From Serratia symbiotica (GTDB taxonomy: Bacteria; Pseudomonadota; Gammaproteobacteria; Enterobacterales; Enterobacteriaceae): 64,000 nt of DNA. A program made the translations under genes and the position numbers. The stretch's first letter is position 1. Each line of letters starts with the position of its first letter. The stretch covers positions 18,588-82,587 of the forward strand of contig JAAKDF010000006.1 of the NCBI GenBank assembly GCA_011754105.1, in the 5' to 3' direction. Under the pieces are notes generated by a model. The model was not told the DNA's origin. It worked only from the letters and a program-made list of their open reading frames with translations, and searched no databases. This document shows, in pieces, positions 32,615 through 42,526 of this stretch.

Positions 32615-32645
32615 AAAAAAAGAAAAGCCTCCACAAGGGAGGCTT
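32615..32645 (-). terminator. pheST attenuator
   Basis: Reverse-strand AAGCCTCC, loop, GGAGGCTT then TTTCTTTTTTT. An upstream AGGAGGCTT (32679-32687) can pair with the 5' arm and act as antiterminator, which is the arrangement expected for phenylalanine attenuation. Confidence 0.85.
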
Positions 32646-32650
32646 AGGCG

Positions 32651-32734
32651 CTACTTTTCGTTTCTTTTCTTACGCGCAAGCCTCCTGAAATCAAACGCTA
32701 AAGCAAAAAAAGAAGCGAAAATAGCTACATACAT
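32651..32734 (-). pseudogene. pheM: pheM leader peptide, frameshifted
   Basis: PheM in E. coli is a 14-residue Phe-rich leader ([14 protein letters not shown]) whose translation sets attenuation of pheST. Here the frame starts ATG TAT GTA GCT ATT TTC and then lacks one C of the expected CGC. Restoring it gives MYVAIFRFFFCFSV and a stop. The present frame reads MYVAIFASFFALAFDF and runs on to a TAG at 32651, directly before the attenuator stem. The Phe-codon run and the stop position are both changed. Confidence 0.8.
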
Positions 32735-32827
32735 GGATTGTATTACCTTATCGATGATTACATCTCCTCTGCTATAGCTATTGTTCATGAAAGTCAATAC
32801 TTATAGCTATAAAAGATGAATAAAATA

Positions 32828-32850
32828 AGAGGGGGCATCATGCCCCCTCT
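32828..32850 (-). terminator. Terminator after rplT
   Basis: Stem AGAGGGGGCA/TGCCCCCTCT with a three-base loop, followed on the reverse strand by TTATTTTATT. It separates rplT from pheM. Confidence 0.85.
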
Positions 32851-32860
32851 TTTGACTTTA

Positions 32861-33235
<375 letters not shown>

Positions 33236-33259
33236 TTATTCTAAATTCAAAAAGATGAT

Positions 33260-33481
<222 letters not shown>

Positions 33482-33563
33482 TTAAACAGCGAATTAGTTA
33501 GGAGAATAAAACCCATACAACCGCACAGCCCGATTGCTGTGCGGCTTCGATTACTTGGAAGCC

Positions 33564-34115
33564 TTACTGTTTCTTCTTCGGTGCGAGCACCATGATCATT
33601 TGACGGCCTTCGATCTTCGTCGGGAAGGATTCAACAACGGCTAGATCAGTTTCTTCACACAGATCTCTACGGACGCGGTTAAGCACTTCCATGCCGATCT
33701 GTTGGTGCGCCATTTCGCGTCCACGGAAACGCAGAGTGATTTTGGCTTTATCGCCATCTTCTAGAAAGCGAACTAGGTTGCGTAGTTTGACCTGATAGTC
33801 GCCATCATCAGTACCAGGACGGAATTTGATTTCCTTAACTTGAATAACTTTTTGCTTCTTCTTCTGTTCTTTGGTCGACTTGCTCTTCTCGTAGAGAAAT
33901 TTGCCGTAATCCATTATCCGGCAAACTGGCGGTTCGGCATTTGGGCTGATTTCAACTAAATCAACGCCCGCCTCCCCTGCTTTTTCAAGAGCTTTATTCA
34001 GACTTACAACGCCAATCTGCTCGCCATCGATGCCTGTTAGGCGAACTTCTTGCACCCGAATTTCTCTGTTAATGCGATTGGGACGAGCTGATTGAACTTT
34101 TTTTCCGCCTTTAAT
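33564..34115 (-). CDS. infC: Translation initiation factor IF-3, AUU start
   Basis: IF-3 binds 30S and checks start codon pairing. Homology extends beyond the first standard start to an ATT at 34115: [20 protein letters not shown], then [13 protein letters not shown]. This conserves the rare AUU start through which IF-3 represses its own synthesis in E. coli. The product has 183 residues (E. coli 180), with N- and C-domains joined by the linker [20 protein letters not shown]. Three bases separate it from thrS. Confidence 0.95.
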   Translation of the reverse strand: MKGGKKVQSARPNRINREIRVQEVRLTGIDGEQIGVVSLNKALEKAGEAGVDLVEISPNAEPPVCRIMDYGKFLYEKSKSTKEQKKKQKVIQVKEIKFRPGTDDGDYQVKLRNLVRFLEDGDKAKITLRFRGREMAHQQIGMEVLNRVRRDLCEETDLAVVESFPTKIEGRQMIMVLAPKKKQ

Positions 34116-34118
34116 ACT

Positions 34119-36047
34119 TTATTCCTCCAGTTGATGAAGACTACGGCTGCGGATCTCTTTTAGCAGCTTGTCTACGACTTCGTTTACGTCTTGGCTTCCT
34201 AAATCTTTGCCACGGCGGGTACGAACGGCAACGTTGCCTGCTTTGACCTCTTTATTACCGCATACCAACATATAAGGAACCCGACGTAATGTATGCTCGC
34301 GAATTTTAAATCCTATCTTCTCATTTCTCAAGTCTGCGTTAGTGCGAATACCGGCATCTTGCAGATTTTTGGTCACTTGCTGGACATAATTGGACTGGCT
34401 GTCGGTGATATTCATCACCACGACCTGCACTGGAGATATCCACGTTGGGTAGAATCCAGCGTATTCTTCAGTAAGGATACCGATGAAACGTTCCGTAGAA
34501 CCCAATATGGCGCGGTGAATCATTACCGGCACGACACGATCGTTGTCTTCGCTAACATAGGATGCGCCTAAACGACCAGGTAAGAAGAAATCAAGCTGCA
34601 CGGTACCACATTGCCATGCGCGATCCAAACAATCATACAGGGTAAATTCAATTTTTGGTCCGTAGAAGGCCCCCTCACCCGGCCGATATTCAAATGGAAT
34701 ACCGTTTTCGGTCAGTGCAGCGGCCAGGTCTTCTTCCGCACGAGTCCACATATCATCCGTGCCAATACGCTTCTCGGGGCGGGTAGACAACTTAACCACA
34801 ATTTTATTGAAACCAAAGGTAGCATATACATCATAGACCATACGAATACATGTGTTTACTTCGGCACGCACCTGCTCTTCGGTACAAAAGATGTGGGCGT
34901 CATCTTGCGTAAAGCCACGTATACGCATCAAACCGTGTAGAGAACCCGAAGGTTCATTACGGTGGCAACTGCCGAACTCTCCCATGCGCAATGGCAAATC
35001 GCGATACGACTTTAAGCCTTGGTTGAAGATCTGTACATGGCCTGGGCAGTTCATCGGCTTAATACAGTACTCGCGGTTTTCCGACGAGGTGGTGAACATG
35101 GCGTCTTTATAGTTTTCCCAATGACCAGTTTTTTCCCACAGCACACGATCCATCATGAACGGACCTTTCACTTCCTGATACTGATACTCTTTGAGCTTCA
35201 TGCGCACAAAAGCTTCCAATTCACGGAACACGGTCCAGCCATCTTTGTGCCAAAAAACCATGCCAGGTGCTTCTTCCTGCATATGATACAGGTCGAGCTG
35301 TTTACCGATCTTACGATGATCGCGTTTGGCTGCCTCTTCCAAACGTTGCAGATAGGCGTTCAACTGCTTCTTATCCGTCCACGCGGTGCCGTAGATACGC
35401 TGCAACATTTTATTTTTGCTGTCGCCGCGCCAGTATGAGCCAGAAGTTTTTTGTAGCTTAAAATGATGGCAAAAACGCATATTCGGTACATGTGGCCCAC
35501 GGCACATGTCGATGTATTCTTCGTGATGATACAGGGCAAGAAGATCATCATGGCCGATGTTCTCGTCCAGAATCGCTACTTTATAGCTTTCACCACGCGC
35601 AGCGAAGGTATCACGCGCCTCCTGCCAACTGACCTTTTTCTTGATGACATCGTAGTCTTTATCAGCTAACGCATGCATCCGCTTTCCCAGTAGATCCAAA
35701 TCTTCCTGAGTCAAAGCACGTTCGATGTCAACGTCATAGTAGAAACCGTTATCGATCACCGGGCCGATGGCCATTTTAGTGTCCGGCCATAACTGTTTAA
35801 TGGCGTGTCCTAACAGATGCGCACAAGAGTGGCGCATGATTTCCAGACCCTCGGCATCTTTGAGGGTGATGATCGCTAACTGCGCATCGGATTTAATCAA
35901 ATCACAGGCGTCAACCAGCGCACCATTGACACGTCCAGCAATACAGGCTTGCACTAAACCAGGACCGATATCACGTGCAACATCCAACGGGGAAATAGGG
36001 TAATCAAAATGACGCTGACTTCCGTCGGGAAGCGAAATAACAGGCAT
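34119..36047 (-). CDS. thrS: Threonyl-tRNA synthetase
   Basis: ThrS charges tRNA-Thr and edits Ser. 642 residues as in E. coli. The order is TGS domain ([20 protein letters not shown]), editing domain with [16 protein letters not shown], class II catalytic core with zinc ligands in [13 protein letters not shown] and [17 protein letters not shown], and the anticodon-binding domain. It heads the translation cluster and is autoregulated in E. coli through its leader, which is conserved here. Confidence 0.97.
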   Translation of the reverse strand: MPVISLPDGSQRHFDYPISPLDVARDIGPGLVQACIAGRVNGALVDACDLIKSDAQLAIITLKDAEGLEIMRHSCAHLLGHAIKQLWPDTKMAIGPVIDNGFYYDVDIERALTQEDLDLLGKRMHALADKDYDVIKKKVSWQEARDTFAARGESYKVAILDENIGHDDLLALYHHEEYIDMCRGPHVPNMRFCHHFKLQKTSGSYWRGDSKNKMLQRIYGTAWTDKKQLNAYLQRLEEAAKRDHRKIGKQLDLYHMQEEAPGMVFWHKDGWTVFRELEAFVRMKLKEYQYQEVKGPFMMDRVLWEKTGHWENYKDAMFTTSSENREYCIKPMNCPGHVQIFNQGLKSYRDLPLRMGEFGSCHRNEPSGSLHGLMRIRGFTQDDAHIFCTEEQVRAEVNTCIRMVYDVYATFGFNKIVVKLSTRPEKRIGTDDMWTRAEEDLAAALTENGIPFEYRPGEGAFYGPKIEFTLYDCLDRAWQCGTVQLDFFLPGRLGASYVSEDNDRVVPVMIHRAILGSTERFIGILTEEYAGFYPTWISPVQVVVMNITDSQSNYVQQVTKNLQDAGIRTNADLRNEKIGFKIREHTLRRVPYMLVCGNKEVKAGNVAVRTRRGKDLGSQDVNEVVDKLLKEIRSRSLHQLEE

Positions 36048-36048
36048 T

Positions 36049-36165
36049 AAAAATCCTTATCTACAGTGGTGAACCACACGCCAGATCACATGCAATACAA
36101 AAATTGAGTTTTGGGTTTGCTAAGTTAGATGGCAGATCTCGCCCACAAGAGTTAAATCTAACTTG
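36049..36165 (-). promoter_or_regulatory. thrS translational operator
   Basis: Just before thrS the reverse strand has GTGATCTGGCGTGTGGTTCA, forming a stem GTGATC/GTTCAC (36069-36089) with a CGT triplet in the loop, like domain 2 of the E. coli thrS operator that mimics the tRNA-Thr anticodon arm. Further upstream a long stem AAGTTAGAT/ATCTAACTT (36122-36163) fits domain 4. It implies that ThrS still represses its own translation. Confidence 0.7.
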
Positions 36166-36466
36166 GTATACAGAATGAAGGGTTTATCTCACTCAAGCCT
36201 CTTTCGGCTTGGTGGATGGTATCACCAAATTATGCCAAAGATACAGTGCGAAAAGAGGCTGAGATCATGACAACTTACGGTTGACTTTCGGTCACACGGT
36301 GGGTGTTTGGTGGTTACCACCCACAACCCAGCCGGCGCTCTGATCACCGCGCCGATAAATAATGCGAAGAACGATCACAGCGCAGCATGTGATAAGGCCT
36401 CTTTAGCTATCGCCGCCTGCTCACGCGCATTTTATTTCAACTCGTCATATTCTTATGCAGCTTGAT
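36166..36466. other. Intergenic, no gene seen
   Basis: Contains a small hairpin (AAGCC/GGCTT near 36206) that may belong to the thrS leader. I see no open gene or recognisable relic. Confidence 0.5.
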
Positions 36467-36703
36467 TTATTTAATACAGCACCTCCAGCGCCGAAGAAAG
36501 CAAGAATGTAACGTCGAGTTGAATAATTTATTAATTTCAATCGTTAGCATCTTAGTATTCCACCGATAGCGCAGATAGCTACAGTCCTGTTGAGAATGCT
36601 GAGCGAGCAAATCAAGCATTTTTAACATCGCCTCCGTGGGCCATTTTCGGTGGTGTCCATGTAAAAGGCTTTCCAATCCTTTATAGCCGCCCAATGTGAA
36701 CAA
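36467..36703 (-). pseudogene. Possible IS630-type transposase N-terminal relic
   Basis: A 78-codon frame contains RKWPTEAMLKMLDLLAQHSQ and LRYRWNTKMLTIEINKLFNS, with the character of the helix-turn-helix half of IS630-family transposases (WS-EML-IEI pattern). No catalytic DDE part or terminal repeats are seen nearby. The family call is from memory of similar elements, so it is tentative. Confidence 0.4.
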
Positions 36704-37075
36704 ATTAACCTATCGTCCGACAGAAGAACGGGCGGCACATAAGATTTTACCTAGGTAAGTTAGCGTGTTGACACGGTGTAACATAGACATGGCGATAAGG
36801 CGTCTGGCATAATTTTTATCTGATGTTTTCTAGATAATTTTTTGCATCTGACGTCGTTGATGTCCGGGGATGGATGCTATGATCAGCATAATTCAGTCCG
36901 GTTGTGAAGGGTTGTGATATTTGGCGATTGTTGATCAGACCGCTCAAACCGGATTTAGTTCCTTCAGTAAACTACTATTTGACGCAGGTATTTATTAAAA
37001 ATGCAGTCGATGATGAGATTCTCTTTGCGCCCAGATCCGATGGCCTATTTATCGTTATAAGGTACTCTTTTATAT
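36704..37075. other. Upstream region of yadG
   Basis: No gene recognised. In E. coli a carbonic anhydrase gene (can) lies here in the opposite direction; I could not find it. A TTGACA hexamer occurs near 36767 without a convincing -10. Confidence 0.45.
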
Positions 37076-37999
37076 ATGAATTATGCACTAGAATTATCGC
37101 AACTAGCCAAGACCTATGCCGGTGGTGTAAATGCATTGCGTGGCATAGATCTGAATGTTGAGATCGGAGATTTTTATGGCCTGCTGGGGCCAAACGGGGC
37201 TGGAAAATCCACCACTATCGGCATTATCAGCTCTCTGGTCAAAAAAACCACTGGCAGAGTGCGAGTTTTCGGCTATGACATCGATAAAGATATCGTTAAC
37301 GCCAAACGCCAACTTGGGATAGTGCCACAGGAGTTTAACTTCAATCCGTTCGAGACCGTAACGCAGATTGTGGTCAACCAAGCTGGCTACTATGGCGTCA
37401 TGCGGCATGAAGCGCTAGCGCGTGCGGAGAAATACCTCACTCAACTTGATCTGTGGGGTAAATGCAATGAGTGTGTGCGCATGCTTTCCGGCGGCATGAA
37501 GCGCCGTTTGATGATCGCTCGTGCGCTAATGCATCAGCCCAAACTACTGATCCTCGACGAACCAACCGCCGGAGTAGATATCGAACTACGCCGATCAATG
37601 TGGGGCTTCCTGAAAGAGCTGAATGCTCAGGGCACCACCATTATCCTAACCACTCACTATCTGGAAGAGGCGGAGATGCTGTGCCGCAATATCGGCATCA
37701 TCCAAAATGGCGAACTGATGGAAAATACTTCGATGAAAGGGCTACTCTCTAAGCTGAAATCGGAAACCTTCATCCTCGATCTGGCGGTGAAAAACCCGCT
37801 GCTGCAGCTAAATGGTTACCAAAGCCGCCTGACTGACACCGGTACCTTGGAGGTGGAAGTGATGCGTGAGCAGGGACTGAATGGCCTGTTCGGCCAATTG
37901 AGCGCGCAGGGTGTGCAGGTGCTGAGCATGCGCAACAAAGCTAACCGGCTAGAAGAGCTGCTCATCACTATGATAAATGGTAATGGAGAAAAAATATGA
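37076..37999 (+). CDS. yadG: ABC exporter ATP-binding protein YadG
   Basis: The ATPase of a two-gene ABC-2 exporter of unknown substrate. 307 residues (E. coli 308). Walker A GPNGAGKST lies near residues 39-47, the Q-loop in VPQEFNFNPFETV, the signature LSGGMKRR and Walker B LLILDEPTAGVDIEL, then the H-loop LTTHYLEEAEML. It overlaps yadH by four bases (ATGA). Intact, with no lesions. Confidence 0.95.
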   Translation: MNYALELSQLAKTYAGGVNALRGIDLNVEIGDFYGLLGPNGAGKSTTIGIISSLVKKTTGRVRVFGYDIDKDIVNAKRQLGIVPQEFNFNPFETVTQIVVNQAGYYGVMRHEALARAEKYLTQLDLWGKCNECVRMLSGGMKRRLMIARALMHQPKLLILDEPTAGVDIELRRSMWGFLKELNAQGTTIILTTHYLEEAEMLCRNIGIIQNGELMENTSMKGLLSKLKSETFILDLAVKNPLLQLNGYQSRLTDTGTLEVEVMREQGLNGLFGQLSAQGVQVLSMRNKANRLEELLITMINGNGEKI

Positions 38000-38766
38000 G
38001 GCGTTTGTATTGGGTAGCCTTAAAAAGCATCTTTACTAAAGAGATCCACCGCTTTGCACGCATCTGGATCCAAACCTTGGTGCCGCCTGTGATTACCATG
38101 GCGCTGTATTTCATTATCTTCGGTAACTTGATCGGTACACGAATCGGGGATATGCACGGCTTCAGTTATATGCAGTTTATCGTTCCCGGCCTGATCATGA
38201 TCGCGGTGATCACTAACTCGTATGCCAATGTTGCCTCGTCGTTCTTCAGCGCCAAATTCCAACGCAATATTGAAGAACTATTGGTAGCACCGGTGCCGAC
38301 CCATGTGGTGATTGCAGGTTATGTTAGTGGCGGCGTGGCGCGTGGCATTTGCGTTGGCATGATGGTCACTATCATCTCGCTGTTTTTTGTGCCTTTGCAC
38401 GTGTACTCTTGGTGGGCGATCGTACTGATACTTCTACTAACAGCGGTGCTGTTCTCGTTGGCAGGTTTAATCAATGCGGTGTTCGCCACCACTTTCGATG
38501 ACATTAGCTTGATCCCGACCTTCGTACTGACACCGCTGACCTATCTGGGCGGAGTATTCTATTCGCTGACGCTGCTGCCACCATTCTGGCAGGCGGTATC
38601 CAAGCTAAATCCGATCGTCTATATAATCAGTGTTTTCCGCTATAGTTTCCTCGGTATCAGCGATGTGTCGTTAGTCTTCAGCATGGCAGTGCTGATGGGA
38701 TTTATCTTGCTATTCTATCTGTTTTCTTGGTATCTGATTAAACGTGGCTGTGGCCTGCGCAGCTGA
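37996..38766 (+). CDS. yadH: ABC exporter permease YadH
   Basis: ABC-2 type membrane subunit, 256 residues, the E. coli length. Six membrane helices are visible; the conserved block NPIVYIISVFRYSFLGISDV lies before the last helix. It pairs with YadG. The substrate is unknown. Retention in an eroding genome hints at a useful envelope or export role. Confidence 0.95.
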   Translation: MRRLYWVALKSIFTKEIHRFARIWIQTLVPPVITMALYFIIFGNLIGTRIGDMHGFSYMQFIVPGLIMIAVITNSYANVASSFFSAKFQRNIEELLVAPVPTHVVIAGYVSGGVARGICVGMMVTIISLFFVPLHVYSWWAIVLILLLTAVLFSLAGLINAVFATTFDDISLIPTFVLTPLTYLGGVFYSLTLLPPFWQAVSKLNPIVYIISVFRYSFLGISDVSLVFSMAVLMGFILLFYLFSWYLIKRGCGLRS

Positions 38767-38771
38767 TTATT

Positions 38772-39679
38772 ATATGATCACCCAAAAGGTGATCAATGTT
38801 TATAACGACGCGGATAATGGTAGCGAGGTATTCGTTCGGCTTGAAGAAAACCTACGCTATCCGCTCATCGGTAAACTGCAGGATCGGCAGAATAATATCT
38901 GGTATGAGATCAACATTGGCGAGCGGCTAGCCTAAGTCAGCGGGCTGGATGTCGAGATCGACACTGGAATCCCAGTACTGATTTATTATCATCTACTAAA
39001 GAAAGAAGAGAATAAATGCTTCCGTTACACATCTACCACCACCTCGGATGTAGCGTTCAGCAACCAGATGACTTACCTCAAACAGGCAGGTTATGATACT
39101 ATCTCGCTGTATCAGTTGGAAGCTTACCTAAAAAACCAGATCAACCTTCCGGGTAAAGCGGTGGTGCTGACTTTCAATGATGAATTAAAGTCGGTTTATC
39201 GATATTATTACTCAGTACTGAAGCATTACGGTTTTCGCGCCACGGCATTTATCATATCTCAACGCATTAAGCGCCATCGGTAGAAGTGGAACCCAGACTC
39301 GTTGCAGTTCATGAGTATTTCGGAGCTTAAGCAGATTCAAACGGTGTTTGACGTGCAGTTGCATACCCACTTCCTACACTGCACTAATGGCAACCGACAT
39401 CCGATCTTGCTGAGTCGTTTGCAGCATAATATTGAGTTTAATTTTTAGCATTCCCGCCGCGCATTGTCGCAGTTTACTCCGCATGTGCTGTACCTTTCCT
39501 ATCCTTTTGGTGGCTATAACCAACAAGTGATTTAGGCGGCGAAAGAAACCGGATTATATATGGCAGTGACTACGGTTCAAAGCAAGGTAAAACAGGGGGA
39601 TAACCCCTATACAGTGAAGCGGCTGTATATTCTGCGCACCGATGCCATCCATACAATGGCAGTTCGGATAGCAAAATAA
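38772..39679 (+). pseudogene. yadE: Polysaccharide deacetylase-like YadE, nonsense mutations only
   Basis: YadE is a predicted envelope polysaccharide deacetylase. One frame stays in register for about 300 codons: [81 protein letters not shown] and LYLSYPFGGYN. It is cut by a TAA near 38933 and TAG codons near 39281, 39446 and 39532. The N-terminal signal peptide is missing. The deacetylase Asp-Asp motif TFDD reads TFND. Confidence 0.85.
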
Positions 39680-39701
39680 CTGGGGTAGGCGGGCAGTACA
39701 A

Positions 39702-39733
39702 TGAGAAAATAACGGGCGAATAACCCGCCCGTT
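39702..39733 (-). terminator. Terminator after panD
   Basis: AACGGGCG, seven-base loop, CGCCCGTT, followed on the reverse strand by TATTTTCTC. It lies eight bases past the panD stop. Confidence 0.75.
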
Positions 39734-39740
39734 ATGATGC

Positions 39741-40121
39741 TCAAGCGACCTGAACTGGCAGCGCTTTCGCCTTGCGCAACAGGTGGTTGTTACCCTCAAA
39801 GTAGGCTACTTTGGGATGGTGCTGGTGGGCATCGGCATCGCTCATCTGCACATAGGAACAAATGATCAGCTTATCGCCGACGCAGGCGCAGCGCGCTGCC
39901 GCGCCATTAACCGAAATAATGCGTGAACCACGCTCGGCAGCGATGGCATAAGTGGAGAAGCGTTGGCCGTTATCAACGTTATAAATATCGATGGCTTCAT
40001 ATTCCAGAATGCCAGCAGCCGCCAAAAAATCTTGGTCGATGGCACAGGATCCTTCGTAATGCAAGTCAGCTTGCGTAACTTTCACCCGATGTAGCTTGCC
40101 TTGCATCATAGTACGTATCAT
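39741..40121 (-). CDS. panD: Aspartate 1-decarboxylase
   Basis: PanD is the pyruvoyl enzyme that makes beta-alanine from aspartate. 126 residues, as in E. coli. The self-cleavage site Gly24-Ser25 is present in [13 protein letters not shown], and Arg54-Tyr58 region in [15 protein letters not shown]. Intact. It feeds beta-alanine to PanC; the third enzyme of the group, PanB, is broken. Confidence 0.96.
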   Translation of the reverse strand: MIRTMMQGKLHRVKVTQADLHYEGSCAIDQDFLAAAGILEYEAIDIYNVDNGQRFSTYAIAAERGSRIISVNGAAARCACVGDKLIICSYVQMSDADAHQHHPKVAYFEGNNHLLRKAKALPVQVA

Positions 40122-40267
40122 AAATTTACCTAATTAAATATTAGCCTTCACAGGCGTTGAGTTAAACAACTGTTCAGTATCCTTTACCTCTGATCCTTAT
40201 CGCCCCGATTACCGCTCTTGCCTGCTTTAAAGCGCATCGGCACAGTGACGATCGCAAATAAAATGGC

Positions 40268-41122
40268 TTACAGTGTCAGATCAACCTGTTGATTGTCTAT
40301 TAGACGTGCCTGACCCAACCAAGCGGCCATCAATACCACTGCGCGGCGGCTATCGTCTGTCAGTGACTGTAGGCTATCGGCATCGCGGATAAACAGCGCA
40401 TCCGGGGTAAAACCAGCGGAACGTAGTTGTTCTGCCGTTTGTTCCAGCATCTCATCAATGTGGCGTTCGCCGTTGATAAACTGCTGCGCTAATTCATTCA
40501 TTATCTTGTGAAGCTGCGGGGCGATTTTACGCTCTTCTGCGGTTAGGTAGCTATTGCGCGAACTAAGCGCCAACCCGTCTTTGGCACGCACGGTTGGCAC
40601 TCCGACGATGTCAATATCGTAGCCCATATCCGCCACCATTTTGCGGATGAGTACCAACTGCTGATAGTCTTTTTCACCAAAGCAGGCTATATCTGGTTGC
40701 ACCAAATTGAATAGCTTGCTGACAATAGTGGCGACGCCGCAAAAATGTCCGGGGCGGCTTGCTCCTTCCAACATGGTAGCAATGCCCGGTACATCAACGT
40801 AGGTTTGCTGTTCCAGCCCCTGTGGGTAGATATCGCCCACTACTGGCGCGAATACCAGATCTACACCGCTACGGGCCAACTTCTCACAGTCTTCCTGCAA
40901 AGTGCGCGGATAGCGCGCCAGATCGTCTGGTCGTTCGAACTGCATCGGGTTAACGAAAATGCTCACTACCACGAAATCAGCGCGGGCGTGCGCCTCATCG
41001 ACCAGCATCATGTGGCCATGATGCAGGTTGCCCATGGTCGGTATCAGCGCAATACGCTTACTGTCCTGACGCCAGCTGCGGATCTGTTGGCGCAGCAATG
41101 GCAGGGATTCAATAATAATCAT
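40268..41122 (-). CDS. panC: Pantothenate synthetase
   Basis: PanC joins pantoate and beta-alanine with ATP. 284 residues (E. coli 283). The nucleotide-binding [11 protein letters not shown] (HIGH-like), [31 protein letters not shown] and the KMSKS-like [10 protein letters not shown] are all present. Intact although panB upstream is destroyed. Confidence 0.95.
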   Translation of the reverse strand: MIIIESLPLLRQQIRSWRQDSKRIALIPTMGNLHHGHMMLVDEAHARADFVVVSIFVNPMQFERPDDLARYPRTLQEDCEKLARSGVDLVFAPVVGDIYPQGLEQQTYVDVPGIATMLEGASRPGHFCGVATIVSKLFNLVQPDIACFGEKDYQQLVLIRKMVADMGYDIDIVGVPTVRAKDGLALSSRNSYLTAEERKIAPQLHKIMNELAQQFINGERHIDEMLEQTAEQLRSAGFTPDALFIRDADSLQSLTDDSRRAVVLMAAWLGQARLIDNQQVDLTL

Positions 41123-41224
41123 TAGGTACTCCTTTGATCGGCTATTTTACTTGCCTGTGGGTGATTGACCCGTGCCACTATCCTCACATTAGGAACTGGC
41201 CACCGCTATCACACCTATTAAGCA

Positions 41225-41362
41225 CCTATCTTATTAGGTTATTTTATTTGCAATTTTGGCCCTGGGCAGTGCTCACCATTCCCACGCATTCTATATATGC
41301 GGCGGTTGTTATGTGCTGTCCCTATGCAAACGGATTGCAAAAATGTACGCCTAATGGGATAG
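41225..41362 (+). repeat. Small inverted-repeat element, copy in panB-panC gap
   Basis: About 138 bp bounded by imperfect inverted ends CTATCTTATTAGG and CCTAATGGGATAG. The interior (TTTTATTTGCAATTTTGGCC, later GCTGTCCCTATGCAAACGGA) aligns along its length with 45209-45353. No coding capacity is evident, so it looks like a MITE. Confidence 0.7.
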
Positions 41363-41382
41363 ATTAAACCTATTGTTAATTT

Positions 41383-41995
41383 AAAGAGTGTTCTTCTGCC
41401 GGATAGAGGACTTGCTCTCTTTCCTGGATATATTGCCGCACTGCCTTACGGATATTGCTGCTGTACACCAGGAAGTTTTTAGCAAATCTCGGCGTATGAT
41501 TACTGATAATACCTAAAACATCATTCATCATCAGGATCTAGTCATAGGTAGCGTTACACGCACCGCCGCCAATGACCGTAATTGACAGCGCTTCGGAGAC
41601 TTGGCGAGCCGACTTGGTCGTTACGTATGGCCAACACTAACAGTTGAATGCCATCCTGCTTATCGCGTTCCTATACCTTGTAGCCGCCAAAAAAGTTGAC
41701 TGACTTTGGTGTCAGCTCCAAGTGGCCGCATACCGGCACTGCTCATTCAGTAATGCATTTTCACCGTTTCGCGTAGCCAATTGCCAACTTCCAACTTAAA
41801 CAATGCCGACGAGCTGATGCGGGCGGAGGCCAACATGGTGAAGTTAGAAGGTGGCACTCATGAAGGGTAGATCAGCTAGTAATACGAAGGCTGGCGCGCC
41901 TTGGCGCAATGCGCAGGTATTGTAAACGATGGCGGCAACAGTGACTGGCAGAGTGGAATGGTGACCCTCTAGCATCATGCTCAGCGAATTACCGA
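41383..41995 (-). pseudogene. panB: Ketopantoate hydroxymethyltransferase PanB, decayed
   Basis: PanB makes ketopantoate, the first step to pantothenate. Reverse-strand blocks: [62 protein letters not shown] and the end PAEEHS. The first 45 or so codons are lost at a junction with folK, the metal-binding GDS is GNS, and frameshifts and stops abound. Between LADLPFMS and KLEVG, a stretch (41798-41857) encodes [19 protein letters not shown] on the opposite strand, an inverted copy of PanB itself. Confidence 0.9.
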
Positions 41996-42481
41996 CCGAC
42001 AATGCCACAGCACCATGCCGTTTTCCGGCACGCGTTTCAGGCAGTTGACGAGCGATTCGCCATCTGGGAAGACGATATTAGGAGCGATTTCAGCTAGCGG
42101 ATAGAGCATGAACTCACGCTCTTTTAGGTCATAATGCGGCACCGTTAGGCGATCGGTGTCAATAACTTGATCGTCATACAGCATGATGTCCAAATCTAGA
42201 AGGCGTGGCCCCCAACGTTCATCCTTAGGTATACGCCCTTGATGACGTTCTATCGCCTGAGTGTGATCAAGCAGTTGTTCAGGAGGCAACAGGGTATCTA
42301 ACAACACCACCGCGTTAAGGAAGTCCGGTTGGTTCTGTGGCCCCAGCGGTTTGGAGCGGTAAAAAGATGAACAAACGATCAGCTTGGTGCGGGGGAGATG
42401 CCCCAGTGCCTCCAGAGCGGCGTTAATCTGCTGTAGCGGCTGTGCTAGGTTGCTACCCAGCGCGATATAAGCGTGAAACAC
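41981..42481 (-). CDS. folK: HPPK, 6-hydroxymethyl-dihydropterin pyrophosphokinase
   Basis: FolK activates the pterin for folate synthesis. 166 residues (E. coli 159). Family motifs: [56 protein letters not shown] (metal-binding Asp pair) and [19 protein letters not shown]. The last residues (CRSVIR) are read from the out-of-frame panB remnant, so a deletion fused the two genes at their junction, leaving the FolK core whole. Confidence 0.94.
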   Translation of the reverse strand: MFHAYIALGSNLAQPLQQINAALEALGHLPRTKLIVCSSFYRSKPLGPQNQPDFLNAVVLLDTLLPPEQLLDHTQAIERHQGRIPKDERWGPRLLDLDIMLYDDQVIDTDRLTVPHYDLKEREFMLYPLAEIAPNIVFPDGESLVNCLKRVPENGMVLWHCRSVIR

Positions 42482-42526
42482 TATGCTCCCTTTTTACGCT
42501 GTACCCGACAGCGCGGTGCTGCTTCG

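Noticed and set aside
38772..39679. TAG read as a sense codon (recoding), suggested by repeated TAG codons in yadE, yjdM, yeaC and sfsA
   Set aside because: Intact conserved genes in the window contain no internal TAG, and the same pseudogenes also carry TAA, TGA, frameshifts and deletions. Ordinary decay explains them.
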